A stretch of DNA of 64,000 nucleotides from Cupriavidus lacunae (GTDB lineage: Bacteria > Pseudomonadota > Gammaproteobacteria > Burkholderiales > Burkholderiaceae). The stretch lies in the NCBI RefSeq assembly GCF_003353055.1, contig NZ_QKWJ01000008.1:1-64000 (forward strand), written 5' to 3'. Numbering within the stretch: the first letter of the stretch is position 1; each line of letters begins with the position of its first letter. Below are positions 51,268 through 62,074 of the stretch, piece after piece. The notes under the pieces were generated by a model, which searched no databases, was not told the origin of the DNA, and saw only the letters and a program-made list of their open reading frames with translations. The translations under genes and the position numbers were made by a program.

Positions 51268-52395
51268 ATGAAGAAGATATTGATCGTATTTGGAACGCGT
51301 CCGGAGGCTATCAAGATGGCGCCGTTGGTCAAGCAGCTAATGGACGACAAGGAGATGCAGTGCGGTGTGTGCGTTAGTGCCCAACATCGCGAGATGCTTG
51401 ACCAAGTGCTGAGGCTGTTCGACATCCGGCCCGATTACGACCTTAACGTGATGAAGCCAGGGCAGGACCTGTACGAACTGACGAGCAACATCCTCGGTGG
51501 CATGAAGCCAGTGCTGGAATCGTTCTCTCCGGACCTCGTGCTCGTGCATGGGGATACTGGTACAACCTTGGCGACAACCCTGGCCGCGTACTATAAGCAA
51601 ATTCCTGTAGGTCACGTCGAAGCCGGGTTACGCACAGGAAACATATACTCCCCCTGGCCCGAAGAGGCGAATCGCAAAGTCACAACTGCGCTCGCCACGC
51701 TCCATTTTGCTCCGACGCAGCGATCCCTTCAGAACCTCCTGAGCGAGGGTGTCTGCGCGGAAACCGTGAGTGTGACTGGCAACACCGTAATCGACGCGTT
51801 GTTGTCGGTGCGGGAAAGACTCCAATCAGATGGGGAGTTCCGCAAACGGGCTTCTCGCGAAATTCCTTATGATTTCAGCGATCGCCGCATTTTACTGGTT
51901 ACCGGGCACCGGCGCGAGAGCTTTGGGGATGGATTTGAACGCATCTGTACCGCGCTCGCTCAAATAGCTCGTCAGCGTGATAATGTCGATATTATCTACC
52001 CAGTGCACCTCAATCCAAATGTCCGCGAACCTGTGGGCCGCCTGCTCAAGGGTATCCCAAATATTCACCTAATAGAGCCACTAGATTACCTCCCATTTGT
52101 CCATCTCATGGATAAGGCTTATCTGATCTTGACGGATTCTGGCGGTATCCAGGAGGAGGCCCCTTCGCTCGGAAAGCCGGTGCTGGTCATGCGTGATACC
52201 ACCGAGCGGCCAGAAGCTGTCGATGCCGGTACTGTAAGGCTGGTGGGGACATCCACCCAGACAATCCTGGCGAATGTGAATGAACTGCTGGATGACGAGG
52301 CGGCATATCGCGCGATGACTCGTGCGCATAATCCATACGGCGATGGTAGTGCCTCTACTCGTATAGTTGAAGAGATTCGTGCCTACTTCGGCTAA
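51268..52395 (+). CDS. wecB: UDP-N-acetylglucosamine 2-epimerase (non-hydrolysing)
   Basis: This 375-aa enzyme converts UDP-GlcNAc to UDP-ManNAc. Motifs are [69 protein letters not shown] and the UDP-binding [20 protein letters not shown]. It corresponds to epsC of the R. solanacearum operon. The dehydrogenase gene follows after 18 bases. Confidence 0.95.
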   Translation: MKKILIVFGTRPEAIKMAPLVKQLMDDKEMQCGVCVSAQHREMLDQVLRLFDIRPDYDLNVMKPGQDLYELTSNILGGMKPVLESFSPDLVLVHGDTGTTLATTLAAYYKQIPVGHVEAGLRTGNIYSPWPEEANRKVTTALATLHFAPTQRSLQNLLSEGVCAETVSVTGNTVIDALLSVRERLQSDGEFRKRASREIPYDFSDRRILLVTGHRRESFGDGFERICTALAQIARQRDNVDIIYPVHLNPNVREPVGRLLKGIPNIHLIEPLDYLPFVHLMDKAYLILTDSGGIQEEAPSLGKPVLVMRDTTERPEAVDAGTVRLVGTSTQTILANVNELLDDEAAYRAMTRAHNPYGDGSASTRIVEEIRAYFG

Positions 52396-52413
52396 GGTTG
52401 AAAGGATATCGCA

Positions 52414-53685
52414 ATGTCAAAAAAAAGAATTTCCGTAATAGGATTGGGCTACATTGGGTTGCCCACGGCCACTGTTCTTGCGTCGCGCCAGATCCAGGTA
52501 ATTGGTGTTGATGTCAACGAAAAGGCGGTAGATACGATAAACCAGGGTCGAATTCACATTGTTGAGCCTGATCTCGATATGCTGGTGCATGCCGCCGTGT
52601 CGCAAGGATTTCTGAAAGCTACAACCACCCCCGAGCCGGCGGATGCTTTCCTCATTGCGGTTCCTACCCCCTTCAAAGAGGGAAAGAAGCCGGATCTCTC
52701 CTACATTGAGGCGGCGGCCAAGTCCATAGCCCCGGTCCTCAAGAAGGGCGATTTGGTGATTCTTGAGTCCACTTCCCCGGTTGGCGCTACCGAGCAACTG
52801 GCGCGATGGCTCGCCGACGTGCGGCAAGATTTGACCTTCCCTCAGGATGTCGGGGAGCACTCTGACATTCGCGTAGCGCATTGCCCAGAACGCGTGTTGC
52901 CTGGCCATGTACTGCGCGAGCTTGTCGAGAATGACCGCATCGTTGGTGGCATGACGCACCGGTGTAGCGAGGCCGCGCGCGAACTCTACGAGACTTTTGT
53001 GCGTGGCGACTGCATCGTAACGGATGTCAGAACCGCTGAATTGTGCAAGCTTACTGAGAATAGCTTTCGCGACGTCAATATCGCGTTCGCGAATGAGCTT
53101 TCGGTAATATCTGACCGTCTTAAGATCAATGTGTGGGAACTCATTCGTTTGGCGAACCGTCACCCGCGTGTAAATATCCTGCAACCTGGGCCAGGTGTCG
53201 GTGGGCATTGTATCGCTGTGGATCCATGGTTTATCGTTGATTCCGTTCCAGCTGACGCGAACTTGATTCGAACGGCACGGGAAGTAAATGACCGTAAGCC
53301 CAAGCACGTTCTTGCCAAACTTACTGCTAGCGCGAACAGATTCAAAGAGCCCGTTATCGCGATGTTTGGCTTGAGCTTTAAGGCTAATATCGATGATCTG
53401 AGAGAAAGCCCCGCGTTGGATATTGTGCAGGAAGCTGTAGAGCAGAAAATGGGCAAAATTCTCGTCGTTGAGCCAAATATCTCTAAGCTGCCGACCAGTT
53501 TATCTGGAAAGACGGAGTTGGTGACCGCTGATGTGGCTTTGGAAAGTGCGGATATTATCGTGCTACTTGTGGATCATAAACAGTTCCTGACTGTTGATCT
53601 GGACAGGCTGCAGGAGCGGGTTGTGATTGATACCAGGGGAATTTGGTCGAAACCTCGTGGAAACAGAGCGATCGGCCGCGCCTAG
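52414..53685 (+). CDS. wecC: UDP-N-acetyl-D-mannosamine dehydrogenase
   Basis: This 423-aa NAD-dependent four-electron dehydrogenase makes UDP-ManNAcA. It has the Rossmann motif ISVIGLGYIGLPTATVLAS, LIAVPTPFKEGKKPDLSYIE, ESTSPVGAT and the active-site region in GPGVGGHCIAVDPWF (catalytic Cys in GGHC). GAAAGGAT precedes the ATG. From about here the base composition becomes AT-richer than the rest of the window. It matches epsD of R. solanacearum by position. Confidence 0.94.
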   Translation: MSKKRISVIGLGYIGLPTATVLASRQIQVIGVDVNEKAVDTINQGRIHIVEPDLDMLVHAAVSQGFLKATTTPEPADAFLIAVPTPFKEGKKPDLSYIEAAAKSIAPVLKKGDLVILESTSPVGATEQLARWLADVRQDLTFPQDVGEHSDIRVAHCPERVLPGHVLRELVENDRIVGGMTHRCSEAARELYETFVRGDCIVTDVRTAELCKLTENSFRDVNIAFANELSVISDRLKINVWELIRLANRHPRVNILQPGPGVGGHCIAVDPWFIVDSVPADANLIRTAREVNDRKPKHVLAKLTASANRFKEPVIAMFGLSFKANIDDLRESPALDIVQEAVEQKMGKILVVEPNISKLPTSLSGKTELVTADVALESADIIVLLVDHKQFLTVDLDRLQERVVIDTRGIWSKPRGNRAIGRA

Positions 53686-53751
53686 AGAAAAAACCCGGTC
53701 AGATCGTCCTTGATGCAATGAATCGACAGCCTCAGGAAACAGGATTGTGCC

Positions 53752-55014
53752 GTGAGTAACAAGTTGATATTGGCTGTAGCATCTGGCGCTGGAAATTTTC
53801 TCTTTCTGAGGGCGGGGACAATCGCTGCACAGATTATTTTGTCAAATACTGGCGGCGAGAAGTCCCTAGGCGAATACTATTTGCTTATAAACCTTGTAAA
53901 TATTGCGATAGGTGCGGCGACGGTTCCATTTGTAAATTACATTCAAGCGGCCACTGCGATTAGGGCATCAGTATTGATGCTGTTCCGGCAGTCCGCCATG
54001 CTTACATGTGCTTCGCTTCCAGTCGTATGCATTGCCGCTTTTTATGTAACAGGGAATATTTGGTCGGCACTCATAATTTCCATCTATTTGGCGTTGAGTG
54101 TGGCTGAGGGCTTGTTTTCTTCGCTGTTTATCAAGAAGGATGGTACGCATCTTTACGCGCTCACGACGTCAATTCGAGGTGGCGTGACAATAGGCCTTAC
54201 AGCGTTCCTTGCACCCATTTGGGGGGTGCCAGGTTTCCTTGCCTGCGCAGCCGCCGCAATCGTCATACAGTTGATGCTAATGGCTCACTTCTATCGGTCA
54301 ATTCAAGGAAGGGACTCAATCAATCAGGACGTCGAAAAGGAACCGAATTTTATGGCCGACATTTTCCCGTCGGTTATCTCCTGTTTGCTTGTGCCGGTTA
54401 GCTTTTGGCTGATATCTGTTGGCATTGAGCGAAGTTCGGGGCGTGCGGCTGTCGGTGTGTTCGGCGTTGCGCTAAATGTTGCGCTTCTCTCTTCGGCGGT
54501 ATGTCAGCAGGCAATGCTTCCTCTAATCAAGTACCTTCACAAAACTGGCGTCGTAAGCCGCCAAGGCTTGGCCACGCGGGCAAGTCAATTGAATATATTG
54601 GCGCCGATTATCCTGTGGTCCATTCTAGTGGTAGTCATTCGACTAGGAGGTGAGGTCATCGGTAATCTATTTCACCTTTCTGGGCAAAATCAAGTTCTGA
54701 TGTTGAGATTACTAGATTTGCTCATGATCTTTTCCGCCATTCAGCTTTTGAAAGAAGCTGTTGGAAGGCAATTGATCGCTCTGAGGAGGTTCTGGTACTC
54801 GGCGTTTTCAAATGGGATCTGGTGCTGCGGCATTGTGTGCGGAATTTTTCTCGTCGGTGCCGATAGTGTGAATGATGTTCCTTACCTTATGATCATTTTG
54901 TCAGCCATATCACTGGTAGTGTCGTTCGCTTACTGCTCATATATTTCGAAAATTGAGATTAAAGCATATGTAGCGGCGGCATCCCTCTGTGGATTGACCT
55001 GGATACTCCGATGA
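53752..55014 (+). CDS. Wzx-like polysaccharide flippase
   Basis: This 420-aa protein has about twelve hydrophobic spans and few charged residues, the profile of the polysaccharide-transport (PST/MATE-like) family that flips undecaprenyl-linked repeat units. It begins at GTG 53752 with AGGAAACAGGA upstream. Its stop overlaps the start of the pyruvyltransferase gene. Sequence is poorly conserved in this family, so the call rests on topology and operon position. Confidence 0.8.
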   Translation: MSNKLILAVASGAGNFLFLRAGTIAAQIILSNTGGEKSLGEYYLLINLVNIAIGAATVPFVNYIQAATAIRASVLMLFRQSAMLTCASLPVVCIAAFYVTGNIWSALIISIYLALSVAEGLFSSLFIKKDGTHLYALTTSIRGGVTIGLTAFLAPIWGVPGFLACAAAAIVIQLMLMAHFYRSIQGRDSINQDVEKEPNFMADIFPSVISCLLVPVSFWLISVGIERSSGRAAVGVFGVALNVALLSSAVCQQAMLPLIKYLHKTGVVSRQGLATRASQLNILAPIILWSILVVVIRLGGEVIGNLFHLSGQNQVLMLRLLDLLMIFSAIQLLKEAVGRQLIALRRFWYSAFSNGIWCCGIVCGIFLVGADSVNDVPYLMIILSAISLVVSFAYCSYISKIEIKAYVAAASLCGLTWILR

Positions 55015-56180
55015 GGAATGTGATTCTTGCTGGCTACTTTGGACGGGCGAACATAGGGGACGATGCTCTCCTTAAAGTGAGCGCGACCCACGTGAGGCGC
55101 GCCTTACCCGGAAATACGCTATGTATTGAACGCGCTGCGGAGTACTTACGAGTTCTCGTGCCAGATGTAAAGCTCGGTGTCATCGCTCCGTCCGCTAAGG
55201 CAGACGAGGAAAGTAATCGAATCACTGTGTATTGTGGTGGTACACAATTCTTCCAATTCAAAAAGGCCACCTTTGGCGAAAAGGTTCAATATTGGCGCGG
55301 TCAGGCGAGAGTTTCTCTGAAGTCAACTTGGAAAGAACTTTCAGGCGTGATAAAGGAAAGAGTGAATCCTAGTCGCAGAGGGCCTTCCGAGAAAATTCTT
55401 GTCGGCATCGGGGTTGGCCCTATCGCAACTGAGTCCTACGCGGCGAGCCTGATCTCTAAGCTGGCGACTGCACAGGACATTTGGGTTAGAGATAAAGCTT
55501 CATTGTCTTTCCTGGCCGACAATGGATTGCGAGCTAAGTTTGGTGCGGATATCTGCTTCTCGTCCGAAATGTTAGGTATCCTGCCAAGCTTGGAGGGCCT
55601 TTCCCCTGAGCGAGAGGTTACGATAATCTGTCGGGATTGGTCATTAGATCAATGCGATGTTACCCGTAGATTGATCGAACTCGGTAGGCAACTTAGGGCT
55701 AGAGGGCTTGCCGTTGAGTTTTGCTTATTCAGCCACGCGGAAGATTCGGTATCTGAATCATTTATCTTAAATGCGGGATTTCCGCTTCGAAAATGGGGGG
55801 ATGACGGCTGGGATATTACTGAGTTCTTGAAGAGCACTTACCGTACCAAGCTAGTCATCTCGGCTCGCTATCACGGTGCGATATTCTCTGCGCTACTTGG
55901 GATTCCGGTTTGTGTTGTTGATATTGAGCCAAAGTTGTCAGAGCTATCTACGCAGAGTGGGGGAGCAATTTCACTACTTGAGCGTACTGTAGGCGATGAA
56001 ACGGCTTCTAATTGGTGTAGTAAGGCCATAGCCAAACTGGATCAGACTACGGAGGTTGTGAATAGTCTTAGGCGCTTTGTTTGCGTGGAACGAGAGCGAG
56101 CAGACGCTATGTGGAAGGACGTCGAAGAGCGTCTCAGAAGCTCTGGTGGGAGCAATTCCATTCTATTGTCGGGTGTGTAA
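55011..56180 (+). CDS. Polysaccharide pyruvyltransferase family protein
   Basis: This 389-aa protein adds a pyruvate ketal from PEP to a sugar or polymer. Landmarks are VILAGYFGRANIGDDALLKV at the N-terminus, VYCGGTQFFQF, VGIGVGPIATESYAASLI, SLSFLADNGLRAKFGADICF and the C-terminal RTKLVISARYHGAIFSALLG. The stop overlaps that of the flippase gene at the start and abuts the next start. Pyruvylation would give the EPS negative charge. Confidence 0.88.
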   Translation: MRNVILAGYFGRANIGDDALLKVSATHVRRALPGNTLCIERAAEYLRVLVPDVKLGVIAPSAKADEESNRITVYCGGTQFFQFKKATFGEKVQYWRGQARVSLKSTWKELSGVIKERVNPSRRGPSEKILVGIGVGPIATESYAASLISKLATAQDIWVRDKASLSFLADNGLRAKFGADICFSSEMLGILPSLEGLSPEREVTIICRDWSLDQCDVTRRLIELGRQLRARGLAVEFCLFSHAEDSVSESFILNAGFPLRKWGDDGWDITEFLKSTYRTKLVISARYHGAIFSALLGIPVCVVDIEPKLSELSTQSGGAISLLERTVGDETASNWCSKAIAKLDQTTEVVNSLRRFVCVERERADAMWKDVEERLRSSGGSNSILLSGV

Positions 56181-57245
56181 GTGACGCGGGTGATATTTGA
56201 TCTGTATAAATTCCATCAGAGTCCTGCCGCCCTTAACGCGGCGTTACGGCATGTCTCGTCAGTAATCGCCGAGGGCGGAAAGGCACTCATTGTTGCAGAC
56301 GATGCAACCATTGCCTTCGTTCAGCAGGCAGGCCTGGTATCTGAGTTCGTACGCGTTCGAGGGCTACTCCATAAGCTTGCAGCGCTACGGGATTTGGCGC
56401 GCAGTTCGGGTCTTCGGAAGGTTCCGCTGTTCGTGAGCCACGCGGTGGCGTTTGGCCCGGTAGCTCTGTTACTGGGCCGACGTTTCAAACTGATTTACTG
56501 GTGTCAAGGAGTGGTTGCTGCGGAAATGAGGTTGTCTGGAGATCGCTGGCACCGCATCCTTGCAATGCATTTGCTTGAAACATACGCGATACTTCGAGCT
56601 GATGCGGTGTTGGCAGTATCAACCCAAATGGCCAACTATTGGCGTGGCCGCTTGAGCCGGAAGAGCGAAGTGTACGTGGTGCCCTGTGCTCCCCGCACAG
56701 GCATCATTCCAGGAATAGTTCGTCGTCCAATGTCATTTTGCTATGTCGGTGGCGCTAGTCCATGGCAGTGCATTGGAAAAATGCTGGAGATATTCCAAAA
56801 GATCCAGGAATGCGCGCCGGATTGCACGTTGACTGTCGTAACCAGAGACGTGGACGAGTTTCGCTCAGAGTTACAGCGCGCAGGTTTGGCTAATAGCCAT
56901 AGTATCTGTATAACTACCTTGAATGGCGCTGATGAGCTGAGCGACTTCCTTTCCGGGATCGAATTTGGATTTTTGCTCAGAGATCCGCACTTGGTTAATG
57001 CGGTATCTTCACCGATTAAATTTGGAGAGTACATCTCGTGTGGAGTCACTCCGATCATTTCTGAAGGTATTGGTGATTATTCTGAGATATTGCGAAATAG
57101 GGGTTTTCGATCGGTTATGAGTGAGGGCAAGCCTATTATGTGCGAAAATTTTTTGGCCAGACCCGATGACGCGCTCCTTCTCGCAAAACAACTGTTTTCA
57201 GCTGAGGCGTGCCGTTCAACATACAAAAGTATTATCGAGGGGTGA
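56181..57245 (+). CDS. Glycosyltransferase (GT4-like)
   Basis: This 354-aa GT-B type enzyme starts at GTG 56181 directly after the preceding stop. It has [47 protein letters not shown] and, in the C-terminal domain, [18 protein letters not shown], which takes the place of the E-x7-E nucleotide-sugar site. The donor and acceptor are unknown. The pattern resembles group 1 glycosyltransferases of capsule loci. Confidence 0.78.
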   Translation: MTRVIFDLYKFHQSPAALNAALRHVSSVIAEGGKALIVADDATIAFVQQAGLVSEFVRVRGLLHKLAALRDLARSSGLRKVPLFVSHAVAFGPVALLLGRRFKLIYWCQGVVAAEMRLSGDRWHRILAMHLLETYAILRADAVLAVSTQMANYWRGRLSRKSEVYVVPCAPRTGIIPGIVRRPMSFCYVGGASPWQCIGKMLEIFQKIQECAPDCTLTVVTRDVDEFRSELQRAGLANSHSICITTLNGADELSDFLSGIEFGFLLRDPHLVNAVSSPIKFGEYISCGVTPIISEGIGDYSEILRNRGFRSVMSEGKPIMCENFLARPDDALLLAKQLFSAEACRSTYKSIIEG

Positions 57246-57249
57246 AAGG

Positions 57250-57795
57250 ATGAAGATCCTTACCTATGCTTCGATAGCGATTTATTATTTGATAGGAAGT
57301 CGGGCGCCTCGGACCTTTTGGCCAGGCGGCATACTTTTCTCATGCTTTCGCGTGTGGCTCTTGCGAGGGGCAGGCTGCAAGGTTGGATCTCGTTGCGAGA
57401 TAGAGCCAAATATATACGTTGGCTTGAGGCCGAAATTGGCGATCGGTGATCGCTGCCAAATAAACAGCAACGCTGAACTGCATAACGTCGTGATGGGTGC
57501 AGACGTTATGATTGCGCCGGGAGTTGTGATTCTTGATCGGCAGCACAACTTTGCTTCCCTCAGTAAGCCGATGTCTATGCAAGGCGTCAAGAAGTTCAAA
57601 TCGGTGATCATTGAGGACGATGTATGGATCGGGCAGAACGCTATTGTGATGCCGGGTATTCGTATTGCATACGGAGCAATCGTTGGAGCTGGCTCTGTAG
57701 TTACTAAAGATGTGCCGAAGAACGCAATTGTGGCCGGAGTTCCTGCGAAGATAATAAGATATCGAGATGCTAATGAACTGGCAAAAATCGTATGA
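57250..57795 (+). CDS. Hexapeptide-repeat acyltransferase (probably O-acetyltransferase)
   Basis: This 181-aa left-handed beta-helix protein has a short hydrophobic N-terminus and then hexapeptide repeats: [52 protein letters not shown] and [19 protein letters not shown], ending [11 protein letters not shown], the Maa/NodL/WcaF type. It is predicted to O-acetylate an EPS sugar. It starts four bases after the glycosyltransferase stop, and the following gene begins 29 bases before its end. Confidence 0.9.
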   Translation: MKILTYASIAIYYLIGSRAPRTFWPGGILFSCFRVWLLRGAGCKVGSRCEIEPNIYVGLRPKLAIGDRCQINSNAELHNVVMGADVMIAPGVVILDRQHNFASLSKPMSMQGVKKFKSVIIEDDVWIGQNAIVMPGIRIAYGAIVGAGSVVTKDVPKNAIVAGVPAKIIRYRDANELAKIV

Positions 57796-58936
57796 TCTTT
57801 ATGATATTTGGGGGCTCCGATGGATTGGGAATTCAAAGCGGGCTGTCTATAAAGGTAGTGCGTTCGGTCTACTCATCTGCGCGATAGTCGTGCTTCTCGA
57901 CTTCGTGGCCCCTGTTTTCTTTCGTCGACTTCTTGGCGTGAAGCCCGCCCTATTTCCAGCTCATGTAATAGCTATGAGAATGGAAATAAGAGCCCTGACC
58001 GAAGTTGATAGAGGGAGCGCAGTCTATTCCTGGTTTCTGTCCGAAATCAGCTCGGTTGAACGGCATCACGACGGCTGTGCAGGGTGGGGACTTCCATTCG
58101 ACTGGTTTTCGAAGAACGGATATTATCCAGCGGGATCCGGATTTTCGACAAATACTCCATATGTGATGGAGGCGCTGTCAAGAATAATCTTGAGTTGTCC
58201 AGAGAATTCTGCGGATGCGAAGCGAATCTTAAATAATACGTTGTCGTTTTTTGACGCTCTTCCTCGTCAAGTTGATACAAATGAACTCCTCGCACTGTCC
58301 TACGCAATAGCTGCGGAAGACCGCGTCGTGCCGAACGCGAATTCTTACTCTGCACTGGCCTACGCATTGCTTGCGGTGCAGGGGCCAGAGCTTGAGCGCG
58401 CGCGGTGTGTAGATCATGTTGAACGGATAGTGAGATGGCTCCTGCGGGAGCAGAGTGCAGAGGGCTACTGGCGCTACTACGCTGATAACTTGCCCGGTAA
58501 CTTTGTGGATGGATTTCACACCTGTTTCATCATGAAGAATTTGATAAAGGTAAGTGCAATCTTACCGGAGCTGCAGTCAGATATTGAACCTGCTGTTTTT
58601 CGTTGTTGGAACTGGTTCAGAGAAACGATGATCGATAAATCTGGACTCGTGAAGCGCTTCCATCAGGGAAAAGGGAGCGGGCTATTTAAGTACGAGATAT
58701 ATGATCAGGCTGAGTATCTCGGGCTCCTGGTGGATTTTGGCTTGCTTGATGAAGCTTCGACATTCCAAACATTGGTCTTAGGAAGATTCTCCAGGAAAGG
58801 AGTATTGCATTGTCGTATCGACTGCCTCGGGCGGAAGTGGGGCGCTGAGTTTATTAGATGGGGTATTGCTCCTTTTGAATTGCAATTGGCTCGATTTGAA
58901 TCTGCGCGGGAGAAGATTGGATGTGTGGAATCGTAG
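57767..58936 (+). CDS. Unknown membrane-anchored alpha/alpha-toroid protein of the EPS locus
   Basis: The 389-aa protein has one N-terminal membrane span ([21 protein letters not shown]) followed by a long helical domain with conserved-looking Trp/Gly loops: [50 protein letters not shown] and [15 protein letters not shown]. The repeating helix pairs with aromatic loops resemble six-hairpin glycosidase, uronyl-epimerase or prenyltransferase-like toroids. No catalytic signature is certain. It overlaps both neighbours (29 and 16 bases), so it belongs to the EPS operon. It could modify the polymer, for example as an epimerase or lyase; this is inference. Confidence 0.6.
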   Translation: MLMNWQKSYDLYDIWGLRWIGNSKRAVYKGSAFGLLICAIVVLLDFVAPVFFRRLLGVKPALFPAHVIAMRMEIRALTEVDRGSAVYSWFLSEISSVERHHDGCAGWGLPFDWFSKNGYYPAGSGFSTNTPYVMEALSRIILSCPENSADAKRILNNTLSFFDALPRQVDTNELLALSYAIAAEDRVVPNANSYSALAYALLAVQGPELERARCVDHVERIVRWLLREQSAEGYWRYYADNLPGNFVDGFHTCFIMKNLIKVSAILPELQSDIEPAVFRCWNWFRETMIDKSGLVKRFHQGKGSGLFKYEIYDQAEYLGLLVDFGLLDEASTFQTLVLGRFSRKGVLHCRIDCLGRKWGAEFIRWGIAPFELQLARFESAREKIGCVES

Positions 58937-60825
58937 GGTTTGTGGGAAACGGCTCCATGGAGGCGCTCCAATCATCCTTGGAGATTATTGCACACAGGGG
59001 ACCTGATGGTAGGGGGGGAATTGTGTGTGATTTCGGAAATATCAGGGTCGGGCTAGGGCACGTTCGACTGGCAATTCAGGAATTGTCTCCGCTCGGTGCG
59101 CAACCAATGCAAAGTCGGGATAAGCGTTGGACGATTATATTCAACGGTGAAATATATAATCATCTCGAGTTGCGTCTCCGGTATAATATTTCTTGTGTCA
59201 GTGGTTCGGATACGGAAACATTGGTGGAGTTATTGGCTGAATTTGGCATTGAGAAAACAATAAGTCTAATAAATGGAATTTTCGCATTCGGCGCGATCGA
59301 TCACCTGAATCAGGTGGTTCATCTTGTACGTGACCCCTTTGGAATAAAGCCACTCTACTACACCTCTAATGGAGGAGGAGTAGTGTTCTCCTCGGAGGTT
59401 TCTGGGGTACTCAAGCTCGCCGGGAAGCCGGCTCAACTCTCGTATGAGGCACTAAGTTCGATTCTGGCACTTCGATTTTCTCCCGCTCCAGACACGCTTT
59501 TCCGTGAGATCGTGAAGGTACGGCCCGGCCATTATGTCACCATCGATATTCGAACTTTAACAAAGGCCGAAAGAACTTACGTCAAGCCCATCGGGATCTC
59601 GAACTCCGGTAGCTATGAAGACGCCCAGGTGGAATATGAGCGACTGTTGAAGCGCGCCGTTGATCGCCAGTTGCTTTCGGATGTCCCTGTAGGCCTTCTG
59701 CTGTCCGGCGGAATCGATTCGGCCTTGATTGGCGCTTTGGCGGTTGACGCAGGAGCAAAACTCGAAACCTTCTCCGTTGGGTTCGATGACGGCGGCGCGG
59801 TGTGCGAGCTGGCCGACGCGGCGGAGAGTGCCAGGGTCTTGGGGTTAAGTAATACCTCAATCAAGGTTTCGGACCGTGACATGTGGGACGCCCTAAGCTT
59901 GTCGATTCGGCATATGGAGGAGCCTGCAGGAACGACGTCGATCTTGCCGATGTGGCATTTGATGAGGAGTGTTGGCAAATCGCACAGGGTTGTGCTCAGT
60001 GGACAAGGAGCCGATGAGCTTCATGGAGGATACCGTAGGTATCAACTTGAGGCCCTTCGTCAGCGAATGACACTTGCGATGCCCATTGTGGGGCCGCTCT
60101 GTCGTCGTCTGGGGACCGCTGCCAGCGGTGCGACGGGCAGCGCGGTGTATCGTGCGATCAAATCCCTGGGGCAGGATGATTTGGAAGCTCGTTTTTTTTC
60201 TGCATACGAATTCATGGATGCGGGAACTCGTCGAGCCTTGCTTAAGGGGAGCGTATTGGAAGATAGGCCTCGGACCGAGATTGCCTACTGGTTAAATTGG
60301 TTGAGGGACTCGAGTGCTTCGCCACCTCTTAGCTCAATGATGCGAATTGATGCGCGGTTGAATCTGTCCGATGATCTCTTACTCTACAGTGACAAGATTT
60401 CTATGGCATCTTCCATCGAGATGCGTGTTCCTATGCTGGATCTTGAACTGGCCGCCTTTGTTGAGTCGTTGCCGATTGGGTTTCGAGTTGAGTTGAGGAA
60501 GGCGAAGCGCCTCCATAAGGCTGTCGCCCAGAAGCTGGTTCCATTGGAGATTGTGCATCGAGTGAAGCGGGGGTTCGAAGTCCCAATGGCACGGATGCTT
60601 CGTACGACCTGGAAGAGCGCAGCTGAAGACTTTCTACTTCAACCCGGAGCGGCTATACACGATCATTTGGATAGGGAGGCGATTGCCACAATTTGGAGAG
60701 GTCACCTGCAAGGATCGAAGGATTGCTCGAAACAGCTATTTTTACTGCTTTCGATCGCAATTTGGTGTGAGAGATTTTTAGGATCGAAGGCAGTGGAATA
60801 TCGTCCGGAGCTTGCACTTGTTTAA
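58921..60825 (+). CDS. Asparagine-synthase-like amidotransferase of EPS synthesis
   Basis: This 634-aa protein has the class II glutaminase domain with the catalytic Cys2 directly after Met (MCGIVGFVG, then RGPDGRGG and NGEIYNH) and an AsnB synthetase domain with the PP-loop LLSGGIDSALIGAL and the RVPMLDLELAAFVESLP region. Within polysaccharide loci such proteins (WbpS-like) amidate uronic acids such as ManNAcA or GalNAcA. The start overlaps the previous gene by 16 bases. True asparagine synthesis is the alternative, but context favours sugar amidation. Confidence 0.88.
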   Translation: MCGIVGFVGNGSMEALQSSLEIIAHRGPDGRGGIVCDFGNIRVGLGHVRLAIQELSPLGAQPMQSRDKRWTIIFNGEIYNHLELRLRYNISCVSGSDTETLVELLAEFGIEKTISLINGIFAFGAIDHLNQVVHLVRDPFGIKPLYYTSNGGGVVFSSEVSGVLKLAGKPAQLSYEALSSILALRFSPAPDTLFREIVKVRPGHYVTIDIRTLTKAERTYVKPIGISNSGSYEDAQVEYERLLKRAVDRQLLSDVPVGLLLSGGIDSALIGALAVDAGAKLETFSVGFDDGGAVCELADAAESARVLGLSNTSIKVSDRDMWDALSLSIRHMEEPAGTTSILPMWHLMRSVGKSHRVVLSGQGADELHGGYRRYQLEALRQRMTLAMPIVGPLCRRLGTAASGATGSAVYRAIKSLGQDDLEARFFSAYEFMDAGTRRALLKGSVLEDRPRTEIAYWLNWLRDSSASPPLSSMMRIDARLNLSDDLLLYSDKISMASSIEMRVPMLDLELAAFVESLPIGFRVELRKAKRLHKAVAQKLVPLEIVHRVKRGFEVPMARMLRTTWKSAAEDFLLQPGAAIHDHLDREAIATIWRGHLQGSKDCSKQLFLLLSIAIWCERFLGSKAVEYRPELALV

Positions 60826-60826
60826 T

Positions 60827-62074
60827 GTGGGAACATTTCAGCGCACGTCTTCCTCTGGGAGGGCTCGTACCTCACTGGTATATATTTGTATATTGGTGTC
60901 GGTGGCATTTCTCGTTGGGTTCGTTAGTCGATTTCTGTACGCCGGTGCAGCGGCTGTCGAGATTGGGTTCTTTTTTGTTGGGGCATTGATTTTTCTAGCG
61001 GGAAGGCGCGTTAGTGAAAGTAGGGTATGGTGGGTCGTCCTTTTGCTTGTCGCATCGACTGTGATAGGGGTGCTAAGGGGATGGGTGTTCGAAAGTTCAT
61101 TGCAGTTGATAATATATATCTCCTTTGTTGGATCGGCCCTACTCCTGACGCGGAAATGTGAGGAGTACGGAGTGCAAGTTTGGCGTCTCATAGTGTTCTT
61201 CGCACTGCTGCAACTTGTATTCGATGTATTGCTTCCTCAAAAAAATCGCATTGATCCGCAGGATTGGTATGCAGGAACATTTCTTATCGCCAATAATAAG
61301 AGCCGAATTTTGGCTTTTTTCCTGGTACTGTTTTCGGCAATATCCGTTCTCGAGAGAAAATATTTCCGCTGGGTGGCGGTGGCGATCCCCGTATGCGTAT
61401 CGGCCTATCTAGGGCACTCATATGCGTCGTATGGATTTGTAACGTGTGCCTTGCTGCTGTCGTATATGTTCCGACGACCAATCGTCGGTGTGGTTAGTAT
61501 TGGCCTGGCCGTGATCTGCTCGAAGATTTTTGCCGATTGGCTAATTCAGCAATCATTCGATAATCACGAGTTATCAATGCTATTGATGTACAACTATGCG
61601 AGATACTTCGATCCTGTAAGTGGTGTCTTTGCTCTGTACAAATATGGTGCTGACGCTTTGATGGAAAGTGGATTCATGGGTACGGGACTGGGCTCATTCG
61701 TTAGTCGAGCGGCGAATTTTTTCTCAACGCCACTGTATCGTGGTATTCCAGAAACTATGATTGTCTATGGGGAGTATTTTAAGGCAGCCACACCCTACGG
61801 GCTATCTGCCTTATTTGTCCCAATCGTCGAGCAGGGTTTTCTCGGTGTTGCCTATGTGATGTTGATTATCGGTTTGCTGGTTAGGGCATTTGGATCTGAT
61901 TTCTGGGGGAGATTTTGTTTTTTTTATATAATTGTGATCTTGCTTTACTCTCCGGTAATGCTTGAGTTCTCTGAGTTTTTTATCTATGTTGCGACAGGAG
62001 TGTCTGCCCTTCGGGTTTTACGGAGTGGGCAGAGTTCGTCAAGAGCAACGATGCGTGTGGTGGTGGCTCGATGA
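60827..62074 (+). CDS. Wzy-like polysaccharide polymerase
   Basis: The protein of about 415 residues has ten or more hydrophobic spans and a large periplasmic loop (about residues 255-320 with YDVS-like FDPVSGVFALYKYGADALME and GTGLGSFVSRAANFF). This topology is that of Wzy/O-antigen polymerases. The start is uncertain: GTG 60827 lies just after the asnB-like stop, whereas TTG 60812 would overlap it. Its stop overlaps the next gene (ATGA). Wzy proteins have little sequence conservation, so the call rests on topology and operon context. Confidence 0.78.
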   Translation: MGTFQRTSSSGRARTSLVYICILVSVAFLVGFVSRFLYAGAAAVEIGFFFVGALIFLAGRRVSESRVWWVVLLLVASTVIGVLRGWVFESSLQLIIYISFVGSALLLTRKCEEYGVQVWRLIVFFALLQLVFDVLLPQKNRIDPQDWYAGTFLIANNKSRILAFFLVLFSAISVLERKYFRWVAVAIPVCVSAYLGHSYASYGFVTCALLLSYMFRRPIVGVVSIGLAVICSKIFADWLIQQSFDNHELSMLLMYNYARYFDPVSGVFALYKYGADALMESGFMGTGLGSFVSRAANFFSTPLYRGIPETMIVYGEYFKAATPYGLSALFVPIVEQGFLGVAYVMLIIGLLVRAFGSDFWGRFCFFYIIVILLYSPVMLEFSEFFIYVATGVSALRVLRSGQSSSRATMRVVVAR

